From assembly GCF_004343585.1 (NCBI RefSeq), contig NZ_SLYW01000004.1, positions 431,497 to 495,496 of the forward strand: a stretch of 64,000 nt of DNA, in the 5' to 3' direction. Source of the DNA: Neorhizobium sp. JUb45 (lineage in GTDB: Bacteria; Pseudomonadota; Alphaproteobacteria; Rhizobiales; Rhizobiaceae). Positions 17,311-26,774 of this stretch are shown one piece after another. Below the pieces are notes generated by a model that had not been told where the DNA came from, made no database searches, and saw only the letters and a program-made list of their open reading frames with translations. The position numbers and the translations under genes are program-made. Position 1 is the first letter of the stretch. Each line of letters begins with the position of its first letter.

Positions 17311-20300
17311 CTACTCGGCCGCGGCGCGGCGATGACTTGCGATCTGGGCGATATATGCTCTCAGCGCCGCCGGTTTGACGGGCTTATTCTGCAATCCCAG
17401 GCCGTATTTTTTTGTCTCGGCGCGAACCTCCTGGCTGCGGTCGGCGGTAATGATCAGGGCCGGAATGTCGATTTCGAATCGACCCCTCAGCCCGAGAATT
17501 GCCGCAATCCCGGTTCCGTCGTCAAGGTGATAATCGGCGATCACGAGATCGGGAACGGGTGTGACGGCATCGCTGTGGAAACCCTCGGCAAGGGCCTCCG
17601 CTTCCGCTTTCGAACTGGCTTGCAGAACGGTGCAGCCCCAGCCGGAAATCAGGATCGCCATGCCGGCCAGAATGCGCGGATCGTTGTCGATGCACAAAAC
17701 GGTGACGCCGTTAAGCGAGTGCGGTGAAACGGCCAAGGGCAGGGGCGCTGCCACCTTGCCGGCTTCCGCCCTCGGTAATTTCACACGAAAGATCGTGCCG
17801 CGACCCGGCGCGGAAACAATTTCGACCGGATGGGCAAGCACACGCGAAATACGGTCGACGATGGAAAGGCCCAGCCCAAGCCCGCTGGCCGTGCGGGCCC
17901 CTTCATCGAGCCGGGTGAATTCTTCGAAGATCGCCTCGAAACTGGCCTTCGGAATGCCGATACCGCTGTCGGCCACCTCGATCACCACCTCTTCGCCACG
18001 TCGGCGCACGCCCACCAGAACCTTGCCGGACACGGTGTATTTGATGGCGTTGGAGACAAGATTCTGCACCAGCCGCCGCAACAGGTTGGCATCCGAGCGG
18101 ACGGCGAGAGACGTGGGCATGACCTTGAAGGTGAGGTTTTTTTCACGTGCCAGCGGCGCAAAGTCGGTCTCGATCCGGTGCAGAAGATCGCCCAGCGCCA
18201 CCGGGGCGATCTGCGGTTTCATCGCGCCGGTATCGAGCCGCGACATGTCCAGCACGGCACCGAGAATGGCCTCGACCGATTCCAGTGCGGAATCGATATT
18301 GCTCACCAGTTCGCTGTTTTCCGATTGCCCAAGCCGCCCGACCAGCGCCGAGGAGTATAGCCGCGCGGCATTCAGTGGCTGGAGAATGTCGTGGCCGGCG
18401 GCGGCGAAAAACCGGGTTTTTCCCAGATTGGCATCGTCTGCGCTGGCGCGGGCGGCCGCCAGTTCGCCATTCACCTGCATCAGTTCGGCGGTGCGTTCAC
18501 TGACGCGCAGTTCCAGCGTCTCGTTTGCCTCCTGCAGCGCGCGGGCGGCGGATACGCGGTCGGTAATGTCGGTAAAGGTGGCAACGAACCCGTTGTCCGG
18601 CATGGCATTGGAGCGGACTTCGAGAATGCGTTTTCGTTTGCCGAGTGCCAGCGAAAAGGGAATGTCGAGTGTCTTGAAGCGCGCAACCAGCGCCGTTCTG
18701 CCGGCCGCATCGAGATCGCCTCGGGCAACGAGAATGGAGACGAGATCGGACAGCGGATAACCGACCTGTCCCACCTCTTCCGGCAGATCGAGCAGGGTGC
18801 GGAAACGCCGGTTCCACACCGTCAGCCGGCCGACACTGTCGAATACGGCAATTCCCTGATCCATTTTCGAAAGGGCGGTCTGCAGCATGTCCTGATTGTG
18901 CTGCAGCGCCTCGCTGGCCTGATCGAGCAGCCATGCCGTATCCGGTCCGGCATCCTCGGCCTTCTGCAGAACCAGCGACAGCACGAGACGAGCGGAGGCA
19001 GAGCCGATGGCGCTGCCGAGCAGCTGTTCGGAAAAATGGATGACCGACATGTCGGCGGCATCAGCATCGGAAAGCTTGCGCCCGGTCGTGCGTTCATGGC
19101 TGGCAAAGGAGCGGCGCATGCGCTCCTCGCCGAGATAGCGGCCGATCGTTGTCTTCAGCGTGCCGATGGTCACGGCCGTTTTCCAGCCGCGGCTGACCAG
19201 TTGCGACCGCGGCTGACGGCGCACGAATACGCCGGCCTGCACCCGCTCCAGCGGCCGCGGATTGCGCGACAAGGAACCGAGGACGAAGGCGGTGAGATTG
19301 AGCAACAGGCTGAGTGTGACCGCATTGACGAGAGGATCGGCGCGCGCGCCAGAGAAAAGCCCGGTGCCGGGCAGAAGGAAGTTCAGCACGGCAGAGGCGA
19401 CATGGGCGTTGTCCGGCCCGCCGAGGCTTGGCACGAACAGAAGATAGGCCCAGGTCAGGAAACCGATCAGCATGCCGGCAATGGCGCCGCGCGCATTGGC
19501 CCGGTGCCACCACAACCCGCCGAGCACGGAAGGCGCCATCTGCGCGATCGCGGCAAACGACAGAAGGCCGATCGAGGCAAGGCCGTACTGGCCGTCGGAC
19601 ATGCGATAATAGACGTAACCGAGCATCAGCACGGCAAAGATCGCCATGCGGCGGATGCTGAGCAACATCGGCGAAAAATCGGCGCGCTGGTCATCGGAGC
19701 CGATCAGGCGGCGGCGCAGAAACACCGGCATGACGATGTCGTTCGATACCATGATCGACAGCGCCACGGATTCGACGATGACCATGGCGGTGGCGGCCGA
19801 AAACCCGCCGATGAAGACGATCAGCGTGACGGCCGGCATATGCTGGGTCAGCGGCAGAAGCAGGAGATAAAGATCGGAATCGCCACTGCCGCCGAGCAGG
19901 ATCAGGCCGGCAGCCGCAACCGGCAGCACGAACAGGTTGATGGCGATCAGGTAAAGCGGCAGCAGCCAGCCGGCCATGCGCAATTCCCGCATCGTGCGGT
20001 TCTCGACCACCGTCACATGGAACTGGCGCGGCAGGAGAATGATCGCAAACACCGACAGCACGATCAGCACCACCCACCGGCTTGTCGGCGTGCGGTAATC
20101 CATCGAGGCGGAGACCAGCGAATGGTTTGCCGCCTGCTGAAAAAGGTCGGTCGGGCCATCGAACAGGAAAAACAGCACGGCGATGCCGGCGGTGAAAAAT
20201 GCCACCAGCTTGACCAGGGATTCCGCCCCGATTGCAAGGATCAAGCCGTCCTGATGTTCGGTGGCGTCGGTGTGGCGGGTGCCGAACATCACCGCGAAAC

Positions 20301-20823
20301 AGGCCATCATCAGCGTCACGATCAGCGCCAGATCAATGATGCCGGGCGCCATGCTGTCTCCACCAAAGCCCGACGGATCGAGCATGGCGGCAACCGAGCT
20401 GGAAACGGCGCGAAGCTGCAGCGCGATATAGGGAATGACGCCGACCAGCGAGATGACGGCGACGATCAGCGCCACCGTCTGGTTCTTGCCGTAGCGGGCA
20501 GCCACGAAGTCGGCCACCGATACCAGACGTTCCGCCTTGGCGATCTCGATGATGCGGCGGATGATCGGCAGGCCGATGGTAAAGGCGATGATCGGGCCGA
20601 TATAGATGCCGGCAAATTCCAGTCCGTGGCCGGCAGCAAGGCCAACGCCACCAAAATAGGTCCATGACGTGCAGTAGACGGCAAGGCTCAGGGCATAGAC
20701 GAGCGGCCTTCCGTTGCGGCTCACGCCGACGCGTGCGCTGCGCCGGTCGCCATAGGTGGCGATCGCGAACAGCAGCAGAATATAGGCACACGCCGACAGG
20801 AAAATGGCCCAGCCTGGAAGCAT
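17311..20823 (-). CDS. Hybrid sensor kinase with SSS-transporter-like N-terminus (CbrA/NahK type)
   Basis: 1170 residues. About 1-500 is a 12-13 helix sodium:solute symporter-like region ('YCTSWTYFGGVGLAAGHGLEFAGIYIGP'), followed by a linker, a PAS domain (about 640-760, 'MDQGIAVFDSVGRLTVWNRRF'), and a coiled coil. The kinase core has phospho-acceptor histidine in 'AAAGHDILQPLNAARLY', N box 'VQNLVSNAIKYT', 'VADSGIGIP' and 'GLGLGLSIVDRIS'. A C-terminal receiver domain follows with aspartate in 'DLVIADYHLDDGTG' and lysine in 'LQNKPVKP'. Such proteins may sense or import a solute while signalling (CbrA, carbon/nitrogen regulation). No dedicated response regulator gene adjoins it. Confidence 0.93.
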   Translation of the reverse strand: MLPGWAIFLSACAYILLLFAIATYGDRRSARVGVSRNGRPLVYALSLAVYCTSWTYFGGVGLAAGHGLEFAGIYIGPIIAFTIGLPIIRRIIEIAKAERLVSVADFVAARYGKNQTVALIVAVISLVGVIPYIALQLRAVSSSVAAMLDPSGFGGDSMAPGIIDLALIVTLMMACFAVMFGTRHTDATEHQDGLILAIGAESLVKLVAFFTAGIAVLFFLFDGPTDLFQQAANHSLVSASMDYRTPTSRWVVLIVLSVFAIILLPRQFHVTVVENRTMRELRMAGWLLPLYLIAINLFVLPVAAAGLILLGGSGDSDLYLLLLPLTQHMPAVTLIVFIGGFSAATAMVIVESVALSIMVSNDIVMPVFLRRRLIGSDDQRADFSPMLLSIRRMAIFAVLMLGYVYYRMSDGQYGLASIGLLSFAAIAQMAPSVLGGLWWHRANARGAIAGMLIGFLTWAYLLFVPSLGGPDNAHVASAVLNFLLPGTGLFSGARADPLVNAVTLSLLLNLTAFVLGSLSRNPRPLERVQAGVFVRRQPRSQLVSRGWKTAVTIGTLKTTIGRYLGEERMRRSFASHERTTGRKLSDADAADMSVIHFSEQLLGSAIGSASARLVLSLVLQKAEDAGPDTAWLLDQASEALQHNQDMLQTALSKMDQGIAVFDSVGRLTVWNRRFRTLLDLPEEVGQVGYPLSDLVSILVARGDLDAAGRTALVARFKTLDIPFSLALGKRKRILEVRSNAMPDNGFVATFTDITDRVSAARALQEANETLELRVSERTAELMQVNGELAAARASADDANLGKTRFFAAAGHDILQPLNAARLYSSALVGRLGQSENSELVSNIDSALESVEAILGAVLDMSRLDTGAMKPQIAPVALGDLLHRIETDFAPLAREKNLTFKVMPTSLAVRSDANLLRRLVQNLVSNAIKYTVSGKVLVGVRRRGEEVVIEVADSGIGIPKASFEAIFEEFTRLDEGARTASGLGLGLSIVDRISRVLAHPVEIVSAPGRGTIFRVKLPRAEAGKVAAPLPLAVSPHSLNGVTVLCIDNDPRILAGMAILISGWGCTVLQASSKAEAEALAEGFHSDAVTPVPDLVIADYHLDDGTGIAAILGLRGRFEIDIPALIITADRSQEVRAETKKYGLGLQNKPVKPAALRAYIAQIASHRRAAAE

Positions 20824-21019
20824 CTTTCCTCCGCGACCGGGCAGACCGGTCGTCCTCCGGAAAGAAGTCTAGGACAAAAGCCGGCGCTTGAAAATCAGCG
20901 GCTTCTCGTCAAAAAGTTGAAGATGGCCGGATCCGGCGCGATTACTCAAAACCGGCCTTTTCAGTATTTTAGAATGCGCTATGTTGCGTTTCAGGGTGGG
21001 ACATACAGAGAGGGTAACC

Positions 21020-21448
21020 ATGTCTTTCGTCAGCGAATTTCGCTCCTTCATCGCCAAGGGCAACGTCGTCGATCTCGCGGTCGGCATCATCATCGGCGGC
21101 GCCTTCACAGGCATCGTCAGCTCGCTCGTCAACGACATCGTCATGCCGGTCGTCAGTGTCGTTGTCGGCGGTATCGATTTCTCCAACTACTTCTTCCCGC
21201 TGAATTCAGCCGTCACCGCCACGACGCTGGATGCCGCCAAGGAACAGGGCGCGGTTTTTGCCTATGGCAAGTTCCTCACCGTCATCATCAACTTCCTCAT
21301 CCTCGCCTGGATCATCTTCCTGATGGTGAAGGGTGTGAACAAGCTGCGTGCAGCGGAAGAAAAGAAGCCGGTCGAGGCCGCCCCCGCGCCGCCACCGGCC
21401 GATATCCAGCTTCTGTCGGAAATCCGCGATCTGTTGAAGACGCGCTGA
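21020..21448 (+). CDS. mscL: Large-conductance mechanosensitive channel MscL
   Basis: 142 residues from ATG 21020 ('agagagggtaacc'); an upstream in-frame start at 20981 would add 13 residues without a ribosome site. '[38 protein letters not shown]' is the family signature: N-terminal amphipathic helix and pore-lining first helix. The second helix is at about 83-104 and the C-terminal helical bundle follows a proline-rich '[21 protein letters not shown]'. Homopentameric inner-membrane channel that opens under membrane tension during osmotic downshock. Followed by a terminator. Confidence 0.97.
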   Translation: MSFVSEFRSFIAKGNVVDLAVGIIIGGAFTGIVSSLVNDIVMPVVSVVVGGIDFSNYFFPLNSAVTATTLDAAKEQGAVFAYGKFLTVIINFLILAWIIFLMVKGVNKLRAAEEKKPVEAAPAPPPADIQLLSEIRDLLKTR

Positions 21449-21476
21449 TCGGCAACGCTTCACATAAATCAATAGA

Positions 21477-21511
21477 AAGCCGACGAATTCTCATGGGATT
21501 CGTCGGCTTAT
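21477..21511 (+). terminator. Terminator after mscL
   Basis: 12-bp perfect stem aagccgacgaat / attcgtcggctt with a 9-base loop, about 30 bases after the mscL stop; the T run behind it is short. Confidence 0.7.
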
Positions 21512-21549
21512 CTGCGTTATGAAACCTCCAAACGGAGAACTCATGCCGC

Positions 21550-22716
21550 ATGTCCATTCTTGAAAGCCTCAGCAGCCGTATCGCCTCAGCCCCGCCGAGC
21601 GGTATCGTCGAAGTCATGAACTACGCCCGCGGTCGCGATGGCCTGATTCCGCTCTGGGCGGGCGAGGGCGATCTGCCAAGCCCCGATTTCATCAACAAGG
21701 CGGCCAGCGACGCCCTGATGGCGGGCGAAACCTTCTATACCTGGCAGCGCGGCATTCCGGAAATGCGTCAGGCCCTGTCGGATTTCTACCAGCGTCATTT
21801 TCAGGTCTCGCTGCCGATCGACAATTTTTCCGTCACCAGTTCCGGCATGCATGCGATCACGCTCTGTGTGCAGGCGGTCACCGCGCCCGGCGACGAGCTG
21901 ATCTATCTGACGCCGAGCTGGCCGAACATCGTCTCCGCCGTCGGCATCGGTGGCGCAACCCCGATCGGCCTGCCGCTCGATTTCGTCGATGGCGGCTTCA
22001 AGGTCGACATGAACAAGCTGGAAGCGCTGATCACGCCGCGCACCAAGGCACTGTTCATCAATACCCCGTCCAACCCGACTGGCTGGGTGGCAACGAAGCA
22101 GGATCTCGCCGATATCCTGACGCTGGCGCGCAAGCATGGTCTGTGGATCATCGCCGACGAGATTTACGCGCTCTATTATTATGCGGGCGGCCGCGCGCCA
22201 TCTTTCCTCGACGTGATGGAAGAGGGCGACCGCATCCTGTTCGCCAACTCGTTTTCGAAAAACTGGTCGATGACCGGCTGGCGCGTCGGCTGGATCGTCG
22301 CGCCGCCGGAAATGGGCGATGTTATCGGCAATCTCATCCAGTATTCCAGCTCCGGTCTTGCGCAGTTCATGCAGCGCGGCGCCGTCGTGGCGCTCGACAA
22401 GGGCGACGATTTCGTGCGCCAGAACATCGAGCGCGCCACAATCTCGCGCGACATCCTCTGCGACACGCTGATTTCCACCAATCGTGTGGAAACCCGTAAA
22501 CCCGATGGTGCCCTCTACGCCTTCCTCAAGGTCGATGGTATCACCGACAGCCGTGCCGCGGCCTTCGATATCGTCGACAAGACGCTGGTCGGTCTGGCGC
22601 CGGGCACGGCCTTCGGTCCGGGCGGTGCTCCCTTCCTGCGCGCCTGCTTCCTGCGTGATCCCGTTCAGGTTCGCGAGGCAGCCGGCCGTCTGGCGGAGTA
22701 TATTCTCAAGCTTTGA
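21550..22716 (+). CDS. PLP-dependent aminotransferase (class I/II)
   Basis: 388 residues, start ATG 21550 with 'ggag' about 15 bases upstream. Fold type I aminotransferase: 'FYTWQRGIPEMRQALSDFY', 'SSGMHAITLCVQAV', 'TPSNPTGW', the cofactor-binding 'IIADEIYALYYY', the Schiff-base lysine in 'NSFSKNWSMTGWRVGW', and a substrate-carboxylate arginine near the C-terminus ('FLRACFL'). Aspartate/aromatic-type family; the amino donor and keto acid cannot be told. Monocistronic, with its own hairpin terminator. Confidence 0.9.
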   Translation: MSILESLSSRIASAPPSGIVEVMNYARGRDGLIPLWAGEGDLPSPDFINKAASDALMAGETFYTWQRGIPEMRQALSDFYQRHFQVSLPIDNFSVTSSGMHAITLCVQAVTAPGDELIYLTPSWPNIVSAVGIGGATPIGLPLDFVDGGFKVDMNKLEALITPRTKALFINTPSNPTGWVATKQDLADILTLARKHGLWIIADEIYALYYYAGGRAPSFLDVMEEGDRILFANSFSKNWSMTGWRVGWIVAPPEMGDVIGNLIQYSSSGLAQFMQRGAVVALDKGDDFVRQNIERATISRDILCDTLISTNRVETRKPDGALYAFLKVDGITDSRAAAFDIVDKTLVGLAPGTAFGPGGAPFLRACFLRDPVQVREAAGRLAEYILKL

Positions 22717-22726
22717 CAATGGCTTG

Positions 22727-22766
22727 AGAGGGCGGTCGCTGGCATTCCATTGGCCGCCCTTTCAAA
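22727..22766 (+). terminator. Terminator after the aminotransferase gene
   Basis: Stem agggcggtc / ggccgccct (one G-T pair) with a 14-base loop, followed by 'ttcaaac'; 12 bases past the stop. Confidence 0.65.
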
Positions 22767-22914
22767 CAAAATATGACTTTTGCTCATTAAGCCTTGAAAA
22801 GCTCTTGCACTGCAACATGTACCATCTCTGGTCGTCCTGCTGTCGCGTTAACCCTTCATTGAGGATGCGCATTGAGGATCGGCAAATTCCTGGCGCGGCC
22901 AATGGCGCTGGCAA

Positions 22915-23676
22915 ATGCGACTGAGTGTGGAACAGATGCGGGTGGATGACGTGACGGGATCGGGACGCCAGATAGACGCAATTCGGGTGGCGGATGAGCA
23001 GCCCAAGCCATTTTCTTTCAATATCGAGGACTATGGCACAGCCGCGGTGATGCGGAAGGTCAGCCATTCGCGGGCACATCTCGCCGCCAAACGTGCGGTC
23101 GATATTTCCGTCTCGCTGATGGCCCTTATCGCCCTGGCACCTCTGCTATTGGCGGTTGCCGTTCTGATCAAGCTCGACAGCAAGGGACCGGTGCTTTTCC
23201 GGCAGACCCGCTGGGGCAAGGATTGCAGCAAGATCAGGGTTTACAAGTTCCGCTCGATGCGCACCGACCTCGGTGATGCGACCGGTGTCGCTCAGACGAT
23301 CAAGAACGATCCGCGCATCACCAAGCTGGGCGCCATCCTGCGCAAGACCAATATCGACGAACTGCCGCAGCTTCTGAACGTGCTGAAGGGCGACATGTCG
23401 CTGGTCGGCCCGCGCTGCCACGCCATCGGCATGCTGGCCGCCGGCATCCCTTACGAGGATCTGGTGCCGGATTATCATCGCCGCCACATGGTAAAGCCCG
23501 GCATGACGGGTCTTGCCCAGATGCGCGGCCTGCGTGGTCCGACAGACCGCCCCGGCAAGGCACGTGCCCGCATTGCCTGCGACCTGCATTATATCGACAA
23601 GTTTTCCGTTTGGTTCGATATCCGCATCATGGTCGGAACCGTTGTGTCCGAACTGCGCGGCGGCAAGGGTTTCTAA
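22915..23676 (+). CDS. Initiating sugar transferase of exopolysaccharide synthesis (ExoY/PssA-like)
   Basis: 253 residues; the ATG at 22915 has a weak ribosome site and an in-frame ATG at 22936 is an alternative. One hydrophobic helix (about 65-87), then the polyprenyl-phosphate sugar transferase domain: '[21 protein letters not shown]', '[36 protein letters not shown]', '[15 protein letters not shown]' and '[19 protein letters not shown]'. It transfers the first sugar-1-phosphate to undecaprenyl phosphate at the inner membrane. Near the export lipoprotein and tyrosine kinase genes at 25-29 kb, so together they form an exopolysaccharide locus, but glycosyltransferases and polymerase are not in the window. 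Confidence 0.9.
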   Translation: MRLSVEQMRVDDVTGSGRQIDAIRVADEQPKPFSFNIEDYGTAAVMRKVSHSRAHLAAKRAVDISVSLMALIALAPLLLAVAVLIKLDSKGPVLFRQTRWGKDCSKIRVYKFRSMRTDLGDATGVAQTIKNDPRITKLGAILRKTNIDELPQLLNVLKGDMSLVGPRCHAIGMLAAGIPYEDLVPDYHRRHMVKPGMTGLAQMRGLRGPTDRPGKARARIACDLHYIDKFSVWFDIRIMVGTVVSELRGGKGF

Positions 23677-23737
23677 AGCCCTCGGTAGTATGTCGATATA
23701 ACGCCTACTGGTTCACCTAAGCTTGCAAGGAACGAGC

Positions 23738-23884
23738 ATGCGTATCTCTGGCAACCGAATGTTATGGTTTCTGGCCTTGGCGGTTATCGTGCTTGTCGTA
23801 GTGGTCCGCTATTCCTCCTTTATCACTCAGGATAAATGCCTCGATAGCGGAGGCGCTTGGAACGATGGCCGTTGTTCGTATTAA
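23738..23884 (+). CDS. 48-residue single-pass membrane protein
   Basis: Start ATG 23738 after 'caaggaacg', stop TAA 23882-23884. One hydrophobic helix (about residues 9-25, 'LWFLALAVIVLVVVVRY'), then a short polar tail with two cysteines (DKCLDSGGAWNDGRCSY) that would face the periplasm and could form a disulfide. Not recognised. The good ribosome site, the membrane-helix plus C-x(11)-C layout and the position between two exopolysaccharide-linked genes argue for a real gene. Confidence 0.55.
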   Translation: MRISGNRMLWFLALAVIVLVVVVRYSSFITQDKCLDSGGAWNDGRCSY

Positions 23885-23911
23885 GGCATTTCGCCAGCGC
23901 AACGGCTAATT

Positions 23912-24697
23912 CTAGAGAATGCTGGCCTTGCCGTCGATGATTTTCAGAACGGCAAGGTGGCCGCTGTAATAGGCGCCTGTGTCGATGCCGATACGGCCAG
24001 ACGAGAACTGCGGCTTGTCCACCGGCGTGTGCCCATGGATGACGATCTTCGGCAGCATTGGCCCCTTCGACAGAAACGGCTGACGGATCCACATCAGGTC
24101 CTCGTCGCGCTGCTCCTCCATCGGCACTTCGGGGCGCAGGCCCGCATGCACAAAAACATAATCGCCGATCGCCAGAAGCACCGGCAGGCTTTCCAGAAAT
24201 TCGATGTGATGGGCCGGTACAATATCCTTGAGGATCGTGCGCATCAGCGCCGGATCGCCGCCGCTGCGGCTGACCAGATGCTCGGCATCCATGCCGTAGG
24301 ACAGCAGCGTCTGGCGGCCACCGAATTCCAGCCAGCGGTCGATCTGGCTCGGATCGCGCAGGAACTGCAGGAAAACATCATCGTGATTGCCGCATAGCGG
24401 TACCCGCCGCAGGGTCGGGTCCGATGGTCGTGCCAGATGTTCGAGAACTGCCGCCGAACGAGGGCCGCGATCGACATAGTCGCCGAGCAGGATGGTCAAG
24501 CCCTTCCTTTCGTATTGCCTGGCGTCATCACGAATACGCCGTTCAGCGTCGAGCAGCTGGTCGAGGCATCCATGCACATCTCCCACCGCATAAAGCGGGT
24601 ATGCCGGTCCCGGTTGGCCGAGCGTGAAGCGACGGCGCGGCGGCGTTGCCTGTGTCGGCCCGCCCTGCCGGAAAAACCGTTGCAGGAGAGATTTCAT
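23912..24697 (-). CDS. PPP-family serine/threonine-type metallophosphatase
   Basis: 261 residues. All phosphoesterase motifs are present: 'GDVHG' (about residue 40), 'GDYVDRG' (about 73), 'GNHD' (about 103), a later histidine in 'FVHAGL' and 'VIHGHTP'. These ligate the two metal ions of bacterial PPP phosphatases (PrpA/lambda-phosphatase like). The substrate could be a phosphoprotein or a nucleotide such as Ap4A. It is on the minus strand inside the exopolysaccharide locus, next to a tyrosine autokinase gene. Confidence 0.88.
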   Translation of the reverse strand: MKSLLQRFFRQGGPTQATPPRRRFTLGQPGPAYPLYAVGDVHGCLDQLLDAERRIRDDARQYERKGLTILLGDYVDRGPRSAAVLEHLARPSDPTLRRVPLCGNHDDVFLQFLRDPSQIDRWLEFGGRQTLLSYGMDAEHLVSRSGGDPALMRTILKDIVPAHHIEFLESLPVLLAIGDYVFVHAGLRPEVPMEEQRDEDLMWIRQPFLSKGPMLPKIVIHGHTPVDKPQFSSGRIGIDTGAYYSGHLAVLKIIDGKASIL

Positions 24698-25309
24698 GCG
24701 GTCATGCTTTTCATAAAATACACCGACCGCGATCAGCGATCATGCGTGACTGTACCCTGTTCACCCGCGATAAGCATGAGGCCTTCTCGGTTTCGCGTCC
24801 ACTCGCATCTGCACGTGATCCACTCAATAAGTCGATACCGGCCGGATGAGCAGGTTTTCCACATGTCTGCGCCTGGATGTTGAAATGATGCGCGAGATCG
24901 ATCTTTTGGCAGCAAGAAATCAACCTATGCGGGAATTAAGGGTGGTCAATCTCGGTATGGTCACGCTCGTGCCATGATTGCATCTTCTGCGCGTCCATAT
25001 CTGACAAATGATAATAATCGCATGCCGATGACCTCCAATGGGAAAAGATTCAATTTTAACAAAGTGCCGGTGATTGTTTGGCAATATTGACTTTAAGCGT
25101 CTGTTTACCATGTTCTTGCCAATCCGCGCCAAAAAAGCCCAATGCAATCAAGGGTGGTTAATGGGTGTTAATCATCTGTGATACAAACGCCACACAAAGA
25201 TTGCCAGATGACTCGCAGGAGTAGTGTTTCGGACGTGCCGAGGTGGTACGTCCGACGTTTTTTGACTATTGCATTGCAGCATATGTCTGCACGACTGAAG
25301 GAGATCCGA
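24698..25309. promoter_or_regulatory. Divergent intergenic region upstream of the export lipoprotein gene
   Basis: About 610 bases between the phosphatase gene (minus) and the Wza/ExoF-like gene (plus). No convincing gene. It is A/T-richer than its neighbours, holds a repeated TTAAT element (25158-25172, TTAA-N6-TTAA) and a possible -35 (TTGACT, 25087-25092), but no operator can be named. Confidence 0.4.
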
Positions 25310-26512
25310 GTGATCATGCGTTGCTCCGTAATGCTGCTGACAGTAACCGCCCTGGGTTTGGCCGGTTGCACGGCACTCCCGAATTCCGGCCCGTTATCGG
25401 AAGCGGTCGAGTCCAATGCGGCGGTCAAGGTTACCTCCGCCAGCAAGGCCAAGACGGCCGGTATCGATTATGCGCTGGTCGATCTCAACAAGACGCTGCT
25501 TGCTTATGTGGGTGATACGGTCACGCCATCCTTTGCCAGCGGTTTCGGCACGGGACGCGGCGGTGCTCCGAACCTGCCGCTCGGCGTCGGTGATGTCGTT
25601 CAGGTCACGGTGTTCGAATCCCAGTCCGGCGGTCTCTTCATTCCCGCCGATGCTGGCAGCCGTTCCGGTAACTTCGTTTCCCTGCCGAACTATACGATCG
25701 GCCGCGATGGCATGATCAGCGTGCCTTATGCCGGCCGCATCCGCGCCAATGGCCGCACCGTCGAGCAGGTTCAGCGCGAGATCGAGGAAAAGCTCGCCAA
25801 CCGCGCCATCGAGCCGCAGGCGATCATCACCAAGATCAACAGCCGCTCCGCACAGGTCGCCGTCCTCGGCGACGTCAACGAGCCGACCAAGATCGAACTG
25901 ACGGAAGCCGGCGACCGTATTCTCGACGTCGTTTCGCAGGCCGGTGGCCTCAGCGTGCCGGGTGAGGAAACCTACATCACGCTCCAGCGCGGCAGCCGCA
26001 CCGGCAAGGTCTATTACGAAGACCTCGTGAAGAACCCGCGTGAAAACATCTTTGTCGCGCCGGGCGATACCGTCGTCGTCAAGCGCGAGCGTCGCACCTA
26101 TCTCGCTTTCGGCGCTTCGGGTCTGAATGGCCGCTTCAACTTCGAGGAATCCTCGCTGACACTCGGCGAAGCTCTGGGCCAGGCCGGTGGTCTGCTCGAC
26201 AGCAAGGCCGATCCGCAGCAGGTTCTTTTGTATCGCACCGTCAGCCGCGATCTGCTGGTCAAGCTCGGCGTCGATACGTCACGCTTCAAGGGTCAGGAAG
26301 TTCCTGTGATCTTCCGCGCCAACCTGCGTGATCCGGCCATGTTCTTCGCGGTCCAGAAGTTCCCGATGCAGGACAAGGACATTCTCTACGTGACCAATTC
26401 GAAGTCCGTCGAGCTGACCAAGTTCCTCGATATCCTCAACGACGTCACATCGACAGCTTCGGGTGTCAGCAACGACGCATTGAGTACGCGCAACGCGATC
26501 CGCGACCTTTAA
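25310..26512 (+). CDS. Polysaccharide export lipoprotein (Wza/ExoF-like outer-membrane channel)
   Basis: 400 residues from a GTG at 25310, chosen because aaggag (25298-25303) lies 6 bases ahead; this gives a short lipoprotein signal 'CSVMLLTVTALGLAGC' with lipobox LAGC. Longer versions from 25178 would bury the signal. The polysaccharide export (Poly_export) domain contains 'LGVGDVVQVTVFES' and 'ISVPYAGRIRANGRTVEQVQREIEEKL', followed by SLBB repeats ('AQVAVLGDVNEPTKIELTEAGDRILDVVSQAGGL', 'ALGQAGGLLDSKADPQQVLLYR'). Forms the outer-membrane export channel. Followed by a terminator-like hairpin and, 260 bases on, by its presumed inner-membrane partner. Confidence 0.9.
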   Translation: MIMRCSVMLLTVTALGLAGCTALPNSGPLSEAVESNAAVKVTSASKAKTAGIDYALVDLNKTLLAYVGDTVTPSFASGFGTGRGGAPNLPLGVGDVVQVTVFESQSGGLFIPADAGSRSGNFVSLPNYTIGRDGMISVPYAGRIRANGRTVEQVQREIEEKLANRAIEPQAIITKINSRSAQVAVLGDVNEPTKIELTEAGDRILDVVSQAGGLSVPGEETYITLQRGSRTGKVYYEDLVKNPRENIFVAPGDTVVVKRERRTYLAFGASGLNGRFNFEESSLTLGEALGQAGGLLDSKADPQQVLLYRTVSRDLLVKLGVDTSRFKGQEVPVIFRANLRDPAMFFAVQKFPMQDKDILYVTNSKSVELTKFLDILNDVTSTASGVSNDALSTRNAIRDL

Positions 26513-26522
26513 GGCGAACTTT

Positions 26523-26556
26523 CCGGGAGGCGCCGCGCGCGCCTCCCGGCGTCTTT
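26523..26556 (+). terminator. Terminator after the export lipoprotein gene
   Basis: 11-bp GC-rich stem ccgggaggcgc / gcgcctcccgg with a 5-base loop, then 'cgtcttt', 10 bases after the stop codon. It implies separate transcription of the next gene. Confidence 0.75.
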
Positions 26557-26774
26557 AAAAAGAGACATTTCATCTAAAACTTGATCATTGTCCGATCATG
26601 TGCCACGTTTTCCCAGCAGGTCGAAATCCGACCGTTCCATAAAAAAGCCTTGGGAGGAGGTTGGAACGGTCATCGGGCACTTGCTCGATACTCGACAGCC
26701 GTGCGCCCCGCCCTATTTCCGCCGCGGGCACCCGAAGTGCTTAACGTTTCGCTCCCGACGTCGAGGTCAAGAAT

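Noticed and set aside
18391..20667. 758-codon plus-strand frame over the sensor kinase
   Set aside because: Antisense shadow, glutamine/histidine/aspartate-rich with no recognisable domains.
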